Below are positions 43,546 through 53,521 of a stretch of DNA of 64,000 bases, one piece after another. Source of the DNA: CBDIDH01 sp965277595 (lineage in GTDB: Bacteria > Planctomycetota > Planctomycetia > Isosphaerales > Isosphaeraceae); NCBI GenBank assembly GCA_965277595.1, contig CBDIDH010000002.1, forward strand, positions 3,038,001 to 3,102,000. The letters run 5' to 3'. Made by a program: the position numbers and the translations under genes. Position 1 is the first letter of the stretch, and each line of letters begins with the position of its first letter. The notes under the pieces are model-generated. The model searched no databases and was not told where the DNA came from. It saw only the letters and a list, made by a program, of their open reading frames with translations.

Positions 43546-43806
43546 CGTGACCCCCCCTCCCAGGATCGACCTCGACCAACCCACAACCGGCCCGCGCCCT
43601 TGGACAGACCGTGCCGCTTCAAGCTTACGGCCGTGTCTTGTCGGACACAACCGGATAGGCCCACAAAACCGGGTCGAGACGGATCACGCTTTCGTTCAAT
43701 GAGATTGTCAAAAGGGGACGGATCGTTGTACGATCCAGCGCCGGATCGAGGTTATTCCTCTTGAGCCAAATTCACCCATCCATGCGTCCGAGACGTGCGT
43801 CCGCTG

Positions 43807-45000
43807 ATGCGAGTTGTCCACGTCATCACCCGGCTGATCCTCGGCGGAGCCCAGGAAAATACGCTCTTGACCGTCGAGGGGCTGCACGTTCGCCACGGCG
43901 ACGACGTGACCCTCATCACCGGTCCCGCCGAAGGTCCCGAGGGCGACCTCTTTGAACGCGCCCGACAGCTTGACCTCAAGGTCGAGGTCATGCCCGAGTT
44001 GATTCGCGCCGTGAAGCCGGGGGTTGACTTCAACGCGTATCGCAAGCTCCGCCAGTCGATCCGCCGGATCAGGCCCGAGGTCGTTCACACGCATAGCGCC
44101 AAGGGGGGAATCCTCGGCCGGGCCGCCGGTTGGGTCGAGAAGGTGCCGGCCGTGGTTCACACGATCCACGGGCCATCGTTCGGACCCTCCGAATCGTTCC
44201 TGAAGAACCAGTTTTATACGAGCGCCGAGCGCTGGGCGGCGCGGAAGTGTCATGCGTTGGTGAGCGTCTGCGACAGCATGACCGAACAGTACCTCGCCGC
44301 GGGCGTCGGCCGACCTTCGCAGTATCTCACCGTGTATAGCGGCATGGACGTCGAGGCGTTCTTGAACCCGCCGCGATCGCGCGTTGAGGTCCGCCGCGAG
44401 CTTGGTCTGGCCGATGACGAGGTCGCCTTCGCCACCGTCGCGCGCCTTTTTGAGCGCAAAGGACACGACGATATCCTCGCCGTCGCTCCCGAGGTTTTGC
44501 GCAAGGCGCCGAAGGTCCGGTTTGTGTTCATCGGTGATGGCTTACTCCGCGAGACGCTCAAGGCTCGGGCCAGGGAACTTGGTGTCGGTCACGCCGTTCA
44601 CTTCGTCGGCCTTGTGCCGCCGACGCGGATTCCCGAGCTGCTGAACGCGGTCGATGCCGTGGTGCATCCGAGCTTGCGCGAGGGGCTGGCGCGTGTCCTT
44701 CCGCAAGCGCTTCTGGTCGGACGTCCGGTCATCAGTTACGACGTCGATGGCGCCCGCGAGGTCGTCTTGCCCGAGACCGGCGTTTTGCTCGCCCCGCGCG
44801 ACCTCTCTGGATTAACGCAGGCCCTGCTTCGACTGACCGCCGATGCCGATCTTCGCGCTTCGATGGGCCAGGAAGGGCGTCGCCGGTTCGCTCACCAGTT
44901 CCGCGCCGAGACGATGACCGACCGCCTCCGCGCCCTTTATGAACGCCTGCTGACGGGTGCTGGCGTGGCGGAAAGCGATCCGGTCACGGCGTCAACGTGA
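43807..45000 (+). CDS. Glycosyltransferase family 4
   Basis: The 397-residue product starts at ATG 43807 (a GTG at 43795 adds four residues). The opening RVVHVITRLILGGAQENTL is a classic GT4 N-terminus. VVHTHSAKGGILGRAAGW, VHTIHGPSFG, VYSGMDVEAF, FATVARLFERKGHDD and HPSLREGLARVLPQALLVGR follow in order; the usual E-x7-E loop is present in a slightly altered form. A cell-surface glycan role is likely. It is not linked to the glycan cluster at the window start. Confidence 0.88.
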   Translation: MRVVHVITRLILGGAQENTLLTVEGLHVRHGDDVTLITGPAEGPEGDLFERARQLDLKVEVMPELIRAVKPGVDFNAYRKLRQSIRRIRPEVVHTHSAKGGILGRAAGWVEKVPAVVHTIHGPSFGPSESFLKNQFYTSAERWAARKCHALVSVCDSMTEQYLAAGVGRPSQYLTVYSGMDVEAFLNPPRSRVEVRRELGLADDEVAFATVARLFERKGHDDILAVAPEVLRKAPKVRFVFIGDGLLRETLKARARELGVGHAVHFVGLVPPTRIPELLNAVDAVVHPSLREGLARVLPQALLVGRPVISYDVDGAREVVLPETGVLLAPRDLSGLTQALLRLTADADLRASMGQEGRRRFAHQFRAETMTDRLRALYERLLTGAGVAESDPVTAST

Positions 45001-45176
45001 CCGATCGCCGACCTTTCGCCTAACAAGGAAAAGCTGGCAAGTGGCCTTGACGCTGTCCTGTCAGCCATTACTATGCCGCATCGCGTCGGCGAAGCGGCGT
45101 TCACGTCTCCGGTCGGTCCTGGATGGACCACGACCCAAGCCCGAGAGGGCCGGCCAGGCCCGGAATGGAATCCAAG

Positions 45177-45797
45177 ATGGCCCAGGACATTCTCGACGGG
45201 CTCGAATCGCTCACGGCGATTCTGCCCCAGCTCAATTCTGCGATGGCGGAAGCGACCGCCGTGGTTCAAGCCGTCGATCAGTTCCTCGCCGAGGAACTGG
45301 CGGTCGGTCCCTGGGTCGCCAGCCGGCCTTTCGACACCCAGCGCGCGATCGGCGACGATGGCCGTGAGTTGCTGGTGACCTCGCACCTGGCCTGCGGCCG
45401 GGTCTCGGGCAAGTACCGGATTCACGTTCTCAACGCCACGCTCGACCGCGCCGAGGGGAAGGACCAGTTCACCCAGATCGTCGGCGAAGAGCGCACCCCC
45501 TGGCTCTCCTGCTCGCGCGAGGTCCGGCTTCAGTCCTTCGCCATGCTTCCCGAGCTTCTCAGCCTTCTCGCCACCAAGATCACCGAGATCACGACCCAGA
45601 CGACCAAGACGGTGGAAACCGTCCGCGAAGTCCTCAAGTCGATGGGGCGCTACCCGACCCCAGCCCCGGCACCGATCAGCAATGGCAATGGCAACGGCCA
45701 CGCCGATTCGCACCACGACGACAACAACTACGCGACGACCGGCTACGTCGTGAACCCGAACGGCTCCGACCTCTTCAAGAGGCCCAAGGTCAAGTAA
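45177..45797 (+). CDS. Hypothetical protein with hydrophilic C-terminal tail
   Basis: The 206-residue product starts at ATG 45177. No signal peptide or membrane segment is seen. Residues 1-45 and 110-150 are helical (ESLTAILPQLNSAMAEATAV, ITEITTQTTKTVETVREVLK). A Pro, Asn, Gly and His-rich tail follows and ends FKRPKVK. The family is not recognised. A clear terminator lies downstream, so it is expressed as a single gene or as the end of a unit with the GT4. Confidence 0.65.
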   Translation: MAQDILDGLESLTAILPQLNSAMAEATAVVQAVDQFLAEELAVGPWVASRPFDTQRAIGDDGRELLVTSHLACGRVSGKYRIHVLNATLDRAEGKDQFTQIVGEERTPWLSCSREVRLQSFAMLPELLSLLATKITEITTQTTKTVETVREVLKSMGRYPTPAPAPISNGNGNGHADSHHDDNNYATTGYVVNPNGSDLFKRPKVK

Positions 45798-45824
45798 GGT
45801 CAGACAATAAGAAGTCAAATCGAT

Positions 45825-45871
45825 CGCCCCGGATCGGGAGAGACGAAAGTCTCCCGACGCGGGGCGTTTTC
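45825..45871 (+). terminator. Rho-independent terminator
   Basis: A long hairpin (outer arms CGCCCCG and CGGGGCG, inner arms TCGGGA and TCCCGA, GAAA loop region) is followed by TTTTC, 28 bases after the hypothetical gene's stop. Confidence 0.85.
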
Positions 45872-45905
45872 TTGCGCCTTCGCGACAGAGGCAACAGCCG
45901 GTTGG

Positions 45906-46274
45906 TTAATTCCCGGCATCCCAACGCTTGAAAACCCGATCGAGCGCGGCGACGGCCTCTTCGAGACGATGGCGATCCTCGGTGTAAAGATCGCCCGTTT
46001 CACCGGGGAGGCGGCGGGCGGCGTCGGCGACCTGATCGCGGGCGCCGAGCATCTGGGTATAGAGCCGGGCAAAGCCATCGCGGCCGGAACTGCCGTTGCC
46101 GAGGGAATCCAGCTTGCGGCGGGCCGCCGAGATCCGGTCCTCGCACGACGCGAGAATTCCCTGCCAGTGAGCGCGCTCGTGAATATGCTCGCGCTGGGGG
46201 TACGAGGGATTCTTCAACGGGTTCACCGGCTTCGTCGGTGCCTTGTTATCAGCGTCGCCCTCGGAAACGGGCAT
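45906..46274 (-). CDS. Hypothetical small helical protein
   Basis: The 122-residue product from ATG 46274 is mostly charged helix (HWQGILASCEDRISAARRKL, RHRLEEAVAALDRVFKRWD). The frame extends upstream to 46436, but that part reads like shadow sequence. No ribosome-binding site is clear and the family is not recognised. Its promoter region overlaps a heptamer repeat element at 46434. Confidence 0.5.
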   Translation of the reverse strand: MPVSEGDADNKAPTKPVNPLKNPSYPQREHIHERAHWQGILASCEDRISAARRKLDSLGNGSSGRDGFARLYTQMLGARDQVADAARRLPGETGDLYTEDRHRLEEAVAALDRVFKRWDAGN

Positions 46275-46433
46275 GGACTTCGACACGGCTCTGGCTCCAG
46301 GGTCAACGTCGCGGGGCGGCAGGTTCGTGGCTCCAACATTGAGGCCACCCCCGCGCTTCGCTACAATTCTGACCGATCCGGCCCGAAGACTCCAGACCAT
46401 CCGTCTGGCAAGCAGGGCTGTTTCCTTCTCAGT

Positions 46434-46560
46434 CATGGCCAGAGACCAAGGACCAAGGACCGAGGACCAAAAATAGGTCGGTAAGGCTCTTGCCTACAGT
46501 CCCTTTTCTTCAATTTCTTTCTCGGTCATCGGTCATGAATTCCGATGGAAACGTCTCTGT
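46434..46560. repeat. Diverged heptamer element
   Basis: AAGGACC, AAGGACC and GAGGACC units (about 46447-46468) lead into a centre of about 50 bases, then CTCGGTCATCGGTCATGAAT and GGAAACGTCTC (46521-46557). The right end matches the elements at 37415 and 63590. It sits between two divergent genes. Confidence 0.8.
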
Positions 46561-46617
46561 CCGCCAACCGATCGACCTCGCCGGACCTTCTTCTCGCAAC
46601 CAAAAGGACGTTGGACC

Positions 46618-49600
46618 ATGCGCCTCGGACGGTTCGCCCCCTGGTTCCTGCTGCTGGGAACGCTCGTTTCGCCGAACGTCTCGATCGCCGCCGACGCCCC
46701 CGCGTTGCCCAAAGTCGCCGACGGCTGGACCATCGAACTCTTCAAGGCGGCGCCCGAGATCGCCTATCCGACGGCGATCGTCGCCGACCGGAAAGGCAAT
46801 CTCTACCTCGGCCAGGACCCGATGGACATGCCCGGTCCGCCGACGCGGCCGATCGACTCGATCCTCAAGATCCAGCCCGACGGCACAACCACCGTCTTCG
46901 CCGAAAAGCTCTGGGCCGTGATGGGCCTGGAATGGCTCGGCGACACGCTTTACGTCGTTCACGCCCCCTTTCTCTCCGCCTTTCGCGACACCAATCACGA
47001 CGGCAAGGCCGACGAACGGATTGACCTCGTCACGGGCCTCGGCCCCAAGATTCCCGGCTTCAGCGGAATCAACGACCACGTCGCCTCGGGCATCCGCCTG
47101 GGCATGGACGGATTTCTCTATATCTCGGTCGGCGACAAGGGAATCCCTCGGGCCGTCGGCAAGGATGGCAAGGTCATCCAGCTTTTCGGCGGCGGAGTGG
47201 TCCGCGTCCGGCCCGACGGCTCCGAACTTGAAGTCGTCTCGACGGGCGAACGCAACCCGCTCTCGGTCGCCCTTTCGGCCCAAGATGACGTCTTCAGTTA
47301 CGGCAACGACGACGACAGCAAGACCTGGCCGAACAGCCTCACGCATCACGTTGTCGGCGGCCATTACGGCTATCCGTATGACTTCGTTCGCTTCCCGACC
47401 CGCGCCTTGCCGATCATCTCCGGTCAGATCGGCGGATCGGGAACGCAGGCGATCTGCGACAACGAAGGGTTTTTACCCGCCGAGTACCAGGGAAATCTTT
47501 TCGTCTGCGATTGGGGCCTTCAAACGGTCTTTCGGATCGTCCTCAAAAAGAAAGGGAGTAGCTTCGAAATCGCCTCGAAAACCTCGTTCGTGACCAAAGG
47601 CGGCGTCGGCGACTTCCGGCCCTTCTCGATCGGTCTCGGCGGTTCCGACGGTAGCCTTTATCTTGTCGATTGGGCCTTCAATGGCTGGCTCGCCGACGGC
47701 CCGAAAACCGGGCGGCTCTATCGGTTGACCTGCAAGGATGCCGTGAAAGCTCCGACCTTGCCCGACGGGCCGATGTCAATCGCGGCACTCATCGCAATGC
47801 TTGACAGCCCTTCGCTCACCAGGCGCTTGAACGCTCAGAATACGCTCGTTTCTTCTCAAGGCGCGAAGGCGATCGGCCCCTTGATCGAGCGACTCAAAAC
47901 ACCGGCGCCCCTCCCCGGCCGCCTTCATGCGCTCTGGGCAGTCGACGCCCTCAATGACCCCCTCGGCCGCGCCGCGATGCGCGAGGCGCTGGGCGATCCC
48001 CTGGCCGAGGTTCGCATTCAGGCCGCGCGATCGGTTGGAATCCGACGCGATCGCGAGGCCCTGGCCGCCACGGTCAAACTCCTCAAGGACAGCGACCCCA
48101 CGGTTCGACGCGAAACGGCCATTGCTCTTGGCAAGCTCGGCGAGACGTCGGCGGTTCCCGCGCTTCTGGCCGCGCTTGGCGACCCGGACGTCTTCGCGGC
48201 CTGGTCGATTCGCCGGGCCATTCGCACGCTTAACGCCTGGGATGCGAGCGCACTCACCGCCGCCCTTCTCAACCCGAAAACGCAAGACGACGCCCTGAAA
48301 CTCTGCGATGAAGCCTGGGCCTCGCCCGTTGTCGAGGCCCTGAACCGGGCGATTCCGACGATGAAACCCGACGACGCCCGAGCTAAAGCCGTGGCGACTC
48401 TCGCCGGTCTTTACCGCCAGTATCCCCGATGGTCGGGCAACTGGTTCGGGACAAACCCGCTCGCCGGCGCCTTTCCGCAAAAAACCGAGGCGTGGGACCC
48501 CGCGACCATGACCCGCGTTCAGGCCGGACTGACCGCCGCGCTCAGGGACCCGATCCCCGCCGTTCGCCTTCAGGCGATCGCCGGCCTTCTTCCCGTCGGC
48601 CGAGGCGCCGCCCCGTCGCTTCGAGCCTTGCTCGCGACCGAGACCGACCCAAAGAACCTCGCCACGCTGGCCCAGGGGTTGGGCCTTCTCGGCGATTTCG
48701 CGTCGGCCCAGGCACTCGGAGCCATCGCCCTTGATGGCAGGCAACCCGAAGCCGTCCGCTCCGCCGCGATTGACGCGCTCGGCATGCTCCGAGGTCCACA
48801 AGCACTCACGGCGCGGATCTCGATCGTCTACGATCCCAAGGCCCCCGCCGTGCTCGTCGCTCGGGCCTTGCCGTCGCTCGGCCGCGACGGGATCATTCCG
48901 CCCAATGATCTCGCCGGGTTTCTCGACCATGCCGATCCGACCGTCCGCGCCGCGGCCCTTCGCGCCCTGATCGGCAAGAAATCCCTTCCCGCCGAGGTTC
49001 GCGCCGCGATCCTCGCACGCGTTGACGACCCTAGCCCCGAGGTTCAAACCGCCGCCTTTGACGTCGTCGCGGCGCTGGGACTTCGCGAGGCGATCCCCCG
49101 ATTGCTCGTCGCCGCCCAGAAAGACGCGAGCCGGTCCGAGGCCACGCTGGCGCTCTCGGCGCTTCCCGACCCCCTGGCCCTGCCCGTTTATCTCGCCGGT
49201 CTCTCCGATCGCAGTCCCGAGGTTCGTCGAGCCTCCGAATCGGCCCTGCTGACGATCCGCGACGCCGTTCGAGCCGATCTCGAAGCGCTGGCGAAGAAGG
49301 GGAAAATCACCGGCCAGGCCGCGACCGCGCTCGAGCGCATCGTGACGCGATTCGTCCCCTTGAACGACTGGAAGGTCATCGGCCCCTTTGCGCGGACGAC
49401 CGGCCCGGTCTTCGTTGGCGAGACCTCGATTGATTTTACACGCAGTTACTCGGGCGCGGAGGGGCGTCCTCTCAAGTGGTCCACGCGCAAGGCGGAAGCG
49501 ACCACGGGGCGGGTCGTCGTGGACGACTTCAAGGGGGGCGCGGGCGATCGCGGCGGTTTTGGATACGACCTGAATGGATCGCCCGACCTCTGCGCCTTTG

Positions 49601-50358
49601 GTTACACGGAGATCGCCAGCGACCGCGACCGCGAGGCCCTGATGCTTGTCGGCTCCAGCGGTTCGGTCGCGGTCACGATCAACGAGCGGCAAGTTTTTGG
49701 ATACGACAACTTCGCCGGTCGCGGTTATCGGCCCGATTCCGACCTGGTTCGCATCGCGCTCAAGGCGGGCAAGAACCGGATTCTCGTCAAGTCGCGTCAA
49801 GGAGTGGGCGTCTGGTCCTTTGGCCTTCAGATTTCCGAGTCGTCGACCGTTGTCAGCGCCCAGCCCGCCGGGCCAATCGGGGCCGAGAGCTTGCGGGCCT
49901 TTGCGCTCAAGCACGACGGCGACGTCCGTAACGGCGAGGCGATCTTTTTTGATGCGAAGGGGGTCGGCTGCGTCAAGTGCCACGCCGCCAACGGCCGAGG
50001 GACCGCGAATATCGGACCCGACCTTACCGGTCTCGCCCTCAAATATGACAGGGCGGAGATCATTCGATCCGTCCTTGAGCCTTCGAACCGGATCGCCACC
50101 GGCTATCAGCCTGTTGTCATCGCCCTCCGCGATGGCAAGGTCATCAACGGTCTGCTTCGATCCGAAAACGACGCTCAGATCGAGCTGGTCGATTCCGAGG
50201 CCAAAACGTTGATCGTTCCCAAAGCCGAGATTGACGAGCGCAAAATCGGCGCTGTTTCCGTGATGCCGACCGCCCTGACCGATTCCATGTCCGTCGTTGA
50301 GTTCGCCGACCTGATCAGCTACCTCCAGAGCCTCAAGTCCGCCCCGAGAAAGCCCTGA
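46618..50358 (+). CDS. Large PVC-type membrane-bound dehydrogenase with HEAT-like repeats, extra beta domain and cytochrome c site
   Basis: The 1246-residue product has a signal peptide (1-25). Residues about 35-380 form the propeller domain (ASGIRLGMDGFLYISVGDKG, FVCDWGLQTVFRIVL, GSDGSLYLVDWAFNGWLADG). HEAT-like repeats run from about 385 to 900. Residues about 920-1085 form a beta-rich insert (WKVIGPFARTTGPVFVGETS ... LKAGKNRILVKSRQGVGVWS) that resembles a carbohydrate-binding or PA14-like module. The tail has haem site CVKCH at 1118-1122, IGPDLTG and VVIALRDGKVINGLL. It probably couples secreted sugar oxidation to electron transfer. It is a single gene. Confidence 0.92.
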   Translation: MRLGRFAPWFLLLGTLVSPNVSIAADAPALPKVADGWTIELFKAAPEIAYPTAIVADRKGNLYLGQDPMDMPGPPTRPIDSILKIQPDGTTTVFAEKLWAVMGLEWLGDTLYVVHAPFLSAFRDTNHDGKADERIDLVTGLGPKIPGFSGINDHVASGIRLGMDGFLYISVGDKGIPRAVGKDGKVIQLFGGGVVRVRPDGSELEVVSTGERNPLSVALSAQDDVFSYGNDDDSKTWPNSLTHHVVGGHYGYPYDFVRFPTRALPIISGQIGGSGTQAICDNEGFLPAEYQGNLFVCDWGLQTVFRIVLKKKGSSFEIASKTSFVTKGGVGDFRPFSIGLGGSDGSLYLVDWAFNGWLADGPKTGRLYRLTCKDAVKAPTLPDGPMSIAALIAMLDSPSLTRRLNAQNTLVSSQGAKAIGPLIERLKTPAPLPGRLHALWAVDALNDPLGRAAMREALGDPLAEVRIQAARSVGIRRDREALAATVKLLKDSDPTVRRETAIALGKLGETSAVPALLAALGDPDVFAAWSIRRAIRTLNAWDASALTAALLNPKTQDDALKLCDEAWASPVVEALNRAIPTMKPDDARAKAVATLAGLYRQYPRWSGNWFGTNPLAGAFPQKTEAWDPATMTRVQAGLTAALRDPIPAVRLQAIAGLLPVGRGAAPSLRALLATETDPKNLATLAQGLGLLGDFASAQALGAIALDGRQPEAVRSAAIDALGMLRGPQALTARISIVYDPKAPAVLVARALPSLGRDGIIPPNDLAGFLDHADPTVRAAALRALIGKKSLPAEVRAAILARVDDPSPEVQTAAFDVVAALGLREAIPRLLVAAQKDASRSEATLALSALPDPLALPVYLAGLSDRSPEVRRASESALLTIRDAVRADLEALAKKGKITGQAATALERIVTRFVPLNDWKVIGPFARTTGPVFVGETSIDFTRSYSGAEGRPLKWSTRKAEATTGRVVVDDFKGGAGDRGGFGYDLNGSPDLCAFGYTEIASDRDREALMLVGSSGSVAVTINERQVFGYDNFAGRGYRPDSDLVRIALKAGKNRILVKSRQGVGVWSFGLQISESSTVVSAQPAGPIGAESLRAFALKHDGDVRNGEAIFFDAKGVGCVKCHAANGRGTANIGPDLTGLALKYDRAEIIRSVLEPSNRIATGYQPVVIALRDGKVINGLLRSENDAQIELVDSEAKTLIVPKAEIDERKIGAVSVMPTALTDSMSVVEFADLISYLQSLKSAPRKP

Positions 50359-50378
50359 CGTTTGCCTTTTGCCCTTCC

Positions 50379-51128
50379 TCAGCGTCGCGGCGAGGCCGTC
50401 CAGCGAGCGACGAACCGGCGATAGTCGTCGGGCGTGTCGATGCCGATGCTCGGCTCGTTCACAATGCCGACGGCAATCGAAAAGCCCGCTTCCAGCACCC
50501 GAAGCTGTTCCAGCTTCTCGGCCATTTCCAGAGGCGACGGCGGCAGCTTGCCAATCGACAGGAGGAAGTCACGTCGATACGCATAAAGCCCCAGATGCAA
50601 GAGGCCGAGCGGCTCGCCCCTGGGAGGCAGGCCATCGCGATGGAACGGAGCCGGGCTCCGCGTGAAATAAAGAGCGCGACCGCTTTGCGCGCGGACGACC
50701 TTCACGCACGACGGATCACGATACACCGCCTCGTCGCGGATCGGCGTGGCGAGGGTGGCCATCGGCGTCTCGGGATCGTTCTCAAGGAGCGAGACGACCA
50801 GGTCAAGCGCCTCGCCAGAGACCTCGGGCTCGTCGCCCTGAAGGTTGACGATGATCCTGGCGTCGGGCAGCTTCGCGGCGACCTCGGCGACGCGGTCGGT
50901 GCCGCTCGGGTGATCGCTCCGCGTCATCATCGCTTCGCCGCCGAACCGGGCGACGGCCGAGGCGATCCGATCGTCGTCGGTGGCGACAATCACCCGGCCG
51001 ATCCGACGGGCCAGGCGCGCGGCCTCGACGACGTGCTGGATCAAGGGGCGTCCGGTGTCGGACAAAAGGGGTTTGCCGGGTAAACGGGTTGACGCGAATC
51101 GGGCTGGGATCACCGCGACAATTTCCAT
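50379..51128 (-). CDS. kdsB: 3-deoxy-manno-octulosonate cytidylyltransferase (CMP-Kdo synthetase)
   Basis: The 249-residue enzyme activates Kdo with CTP for lipopolysaccharide inner-core synthesis. Family motifs are VIPARFASTRLPGKPL (nucleotide binding), RVIVATDDDRI, MTRSDHPSGTDRVAE, IIVNLQGDEPEV and the C-terminal LEQLRVLEAGFSIAVGIV. ATG 51128 gives the canonical start MEIVAVIPAR; upstream codons to 51173 are unlikely to be translated. Its presence implies a Kdo-containing outer membrane. It converges on the large PVC gene with 20 bases between. Confidence 0.96.
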   Translation of the reverse strand: MEIVAVIPARFASTRLPGKPLLSDTGRPLIQHVVEAARLARRIGRVIVATDDDRIASAVARFGGEAMMTRSDHPSGTDRVAEVAAKLPDARIIVNLQGDEPEVSGEALDLVVSLLENDPETPMATLATPIRDEAVYRDPSCVKVVRAQSGRALYFTRSPAPFHRDGLPPRGEPLGLLHLGLYAYRRDFLLSIGKLPPSPLEMAEKLEQLRVLEAGFSIAVGIVNEPSIGIDTPDDYRRFVARWTASPRR

Positions 51129-51668
51129 TTTTCGAGGCGACTCCCTCAAAGTCATGTCCGATACTGGTGGCACAACCCCAGAGTATCGCCCCGAGATCGA
51201 TCGCGAAAGCCGAACCGAACGCGGTTCGGCCGCTGGCGTCTGAAGCGCCGGCGCGGCGGACTCCCGGAGCGGATTCCGTCGTGACCCCTCTTTTGCCGGG
51301 CTTTTCCTGCCCGGAATCCCCCCACAGGATGCCTTGATCTCGCGTTACCGGACGGCCAGGCCGCGCCGGCGGCCGGTTTGCGCCGGGCCAGCCGCCTCGC
51401 CGACCGGTACCCGGTTGTCCTGACTGGTCTTTCCTCAGACTTTTGGCCGAAATATCGGTTCAAAATTGTTCGCGGGTCGTTGCGGTCCAATCAACGTTGA
51501 CACACGCTCTGATGGGTCCGCGATCGATCTTCGGTCGCGACCCGCCGCGGCGTCCCGGGGGGTCGAGACGGACCCGCGGGGCGTTGCGCCATGGAAGGGG
51601 GGCGTCACTATCGAATCGTGGAGGGGTCAGGCCAATGGTTTGGCGGCCCTTCCGGAGGGGTGAAGCCC
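51129..51668. other. Divergent intergenic region
   Basis: These 540 bases between kdsB and the subtilase gene show no supported gene. Promoters for both should lie here. The subtilase frame stays open to about 51591, but the part before 51669 is not protein-like. Confidence 0.45.
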
Positions 51669-53486
51669 ATGGGTTGGACCCGCTTTCGTCGACGTGACGC
51701 CGACCGACGCCGCCAGTGCCCGAACGTCGATTCCCTGGAGGTCCGCACCCTCCTCAGTAACCTGCCGCAGACCGCCGGTTCGTCGACAACCGCCTCGGGC
51801 ACCAATTTTGACGCGATCATCGGCGCCTCGGCCGCGCGGAGCCAGTACAAGGTTGATGGCACCGGGTTGACCGTCGCCGTCATCGACGCTGGAGTGAACT
51901 ACAACAACGAGGCGCTCGGCGGCGGACTCGGCCCCGGCCACAAGGTCGTCGCCGGATACGACTTCACCGACAACACCGCCGACCCGATCGCCACGACCAT
52001 CCAGCACGGCACGGCCGTCTCCGGCCTGATCGCCTCCAGTGACCCGAACGACCTGGGTGTAGCTCCAGGAGCTGATATCGCCGCGCTCCGGGTCTTCGAT
52101 AACAACGACCAGGGGAGCTTTCAGGAAGTCGCTCAGGCCCTCCAATGGGTCGTCGATCATCATGCCGAGTACAACATCACGGCCGTGAACCTCTCGCTCT
52201 CCGACGGTCAGAACTATGTGGATAACTGGTTCGCGCAGGACGGCGGGATCGGCCAGCAGATCACCTCGCTGATCGGTCAGCTTGACACCTTGAAGATCCC
52301 CGTCGTGACGGCGACCGGCAACAACTTCACCGGCCAGCAAGGCGTCGGCTTCCCCGCGATCGTTCCCGACACCATCAGCGTGACGGCGACCGACGCCAAC
52401 GACCAGATTGTCACGAACGCCCAGCGCCTCGGCGTGGGACTTGGCGGGGTTTCGGCCACGAAAATCGCCGCGCCCGGCCAGAACCTGATCGCGCCGACCG
52501 ACGGCAACAACTTCGGCTCGGTCAGCGGCACGAGCTTCGCCACGCCGCTCGTCACCGGCACCGTCGTCCTGATGCAGGAGCTTTACGAGCAACGTTTCGG
52601 CGACCTTCCCACGATCGACCAGCTTGACTCCTGGCTCCAGTCCGGCTCCGACCCGATCAACGACTCCGTGACCGGCCTGACCCTCGGCCGCCTCGACATC
52701 CCCAAGGCTCTCTCCGAGATCCCCACCCCCGCCGCTCAGACTCTTGTCACTCCAACGCCAACGCCAACTCCTACACCCGCTCCAACTCCAACTCCAACGC
52801 CAACTCCTGCACCTATCCCCACCCCCGCTCCAACTCTAGCACCGACACCAGCACCAACCCCCGCGCCGACTCCAGTTCCGACCCCCGCGCCAACTCCCGC
52901 GCCGACGCCCGCACCGACTCCAGCCCCAACGCCTGCGCCCACTCCAGCCCCAACGCCTTCGCCGACACCGATACCCACCCCTTCACCAACACCAACACCG
53001 ACACCGACACCGACACCTACTCCAACGCCCGCGCCGACAGTTACCGTCACACCCGACACGAATCCCATCGTGGTCAATGGCGTGACCGTCTCGGCGACGG
53101 ACATCAGCAGCGGAGGCGGAGCGCTCACGGGCCTGCCGTCGTGGTTTGTTCAAACCCTGCAATCGTTGAAGACCTGGCTCGCGGGCCAACCGGGCTCGGG
53201 AACGACGCAGGTCTGGGGCGGCGGTGTGGCGGCCGTCAACTCGAAAACGGCGGGCACCGTGACCAAAATCGCGACGCCCGTCGTCAAGACCCCGACGCCG
53301 CCAGTTGCCAAGGTGACCAGGCCCGTCGTCAAGGTCGTCGCCGCGAACACGCCGTTTTTGCCTCCGCCGAAGGCCACGGTGACGGTCAAGGTCGCGAAGC
53401 CCTCGCATCCGAAAGCCAAGCCCGCGCCGGTACCGAGCATGAATCGAGCCTGGCACACCTTTGTCTCCGCGAAGCGTCATCGGTAG
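51669..53486 (+). CDS. Secreted subtilisin-like serine peptidase with Thr/Pro repeat linker
   Basis: The 605-residue product starts at ATG 51669, about ten bases after GGAGG. Residues 23-30 read LEVRTLLS, the planctomycete extracellular N-terminal motif; no classic signal peptide is present. The S8 triad is Asp 73 (VAVIDAGV), His 113 (QHGTAVSG) and Ser 289 (SGTSFATP), with Asn 218 for the oxyanion hole. After residue 350 comes about 100 residues of TP/AP dipeptides, then a Val/Lys/Pro-rich tail. It probably cleaves extracellular proteins or processes surface proteins; the linker may span the cell wall. Confidence 0.9.
   Translation: MGWTRFRRRDADRRRQCPNVDSLEVRTLLSNLPQTAGSSTTASGTNFDAIIGASAARSQYKVDGTGLTVAVIDAGVNYNNEALGGGLGPGHKVVAGYDFTDNTADPIATTIQHGTAVSGLIASSDPNDLGVAPGADIAALRVFDNNDQGSFQEVAQALQWVVDHHAEYNITAVNLSLSDGQNYVDNWFAQDGGIGQQITSLIGQLDTLKIPVVTATGNNFTGQQGVGFPAIVPDTISVTATDANDQIVTNAQRLGVGLGGVSATKIAAPGQNLIAPTDGNNFGSVSGTSFATPLVTGTVVLMQELYEQRFGDLPTIDQLDSWLQSGSDPINDSVTGLTLGRLDIPKALSEIPTPAAQTLVTPTPTPTPTPAPTPTPTPTPAPIPTPAPTLAPTPAPTPAPTPVPTPAPTPAPTPAPTPAPTPAPTPAPTPSPTPIPTPSPTPTPTPTPTPTPTPAPTVTVTPDTNPIVVNGVTVSATDISSGGGALTGLPSWFVQTLQSLKTWLAGQPGSGTTQVWGGGVAAVNSKTAGTVTKIATPVVKTPTPPVAKVTRPVVKVVAANTPFLPPPKATVTVKVAKPSHPKAKPAPVPSMNRAWHTFVSAKRHR
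52747..53040 (+). repeat. Coding Thr/Pro-Ala/Pro minisatellite
   Basis: Inside the subtilase gene, imperfect 6-base units of the type CCAACG, CCGACT and CCAACT run for about 290 bases and encode TP and AP dipeptides. The units vary at third codon positions, so the repeat is old or kept by selection on the protein. Confidence 0.9.
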
Positions 53487-53521
53487 AATCGCCCCAAGGG
53501 TCTCGCGCCCGAGGTCGGCGA

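Noticed and set aside
47776..49983. A 735-residue open frame on the minus strand
   Set aside because: It lies wholly antisense to the large PVC cytochrome gene, whose domains and haem site are clear. High G+C favours long antisense frames, and the frame shows no recognisable domain.
53150..53458. A minus-strand gene under the subtilase tail
   Set aside because: The Val/Thr/Gly-rich frame is the mirror of the plus-strand Lys/Val/Pro-rich tail, and the plus-strand frame continues from the catalytic domain.
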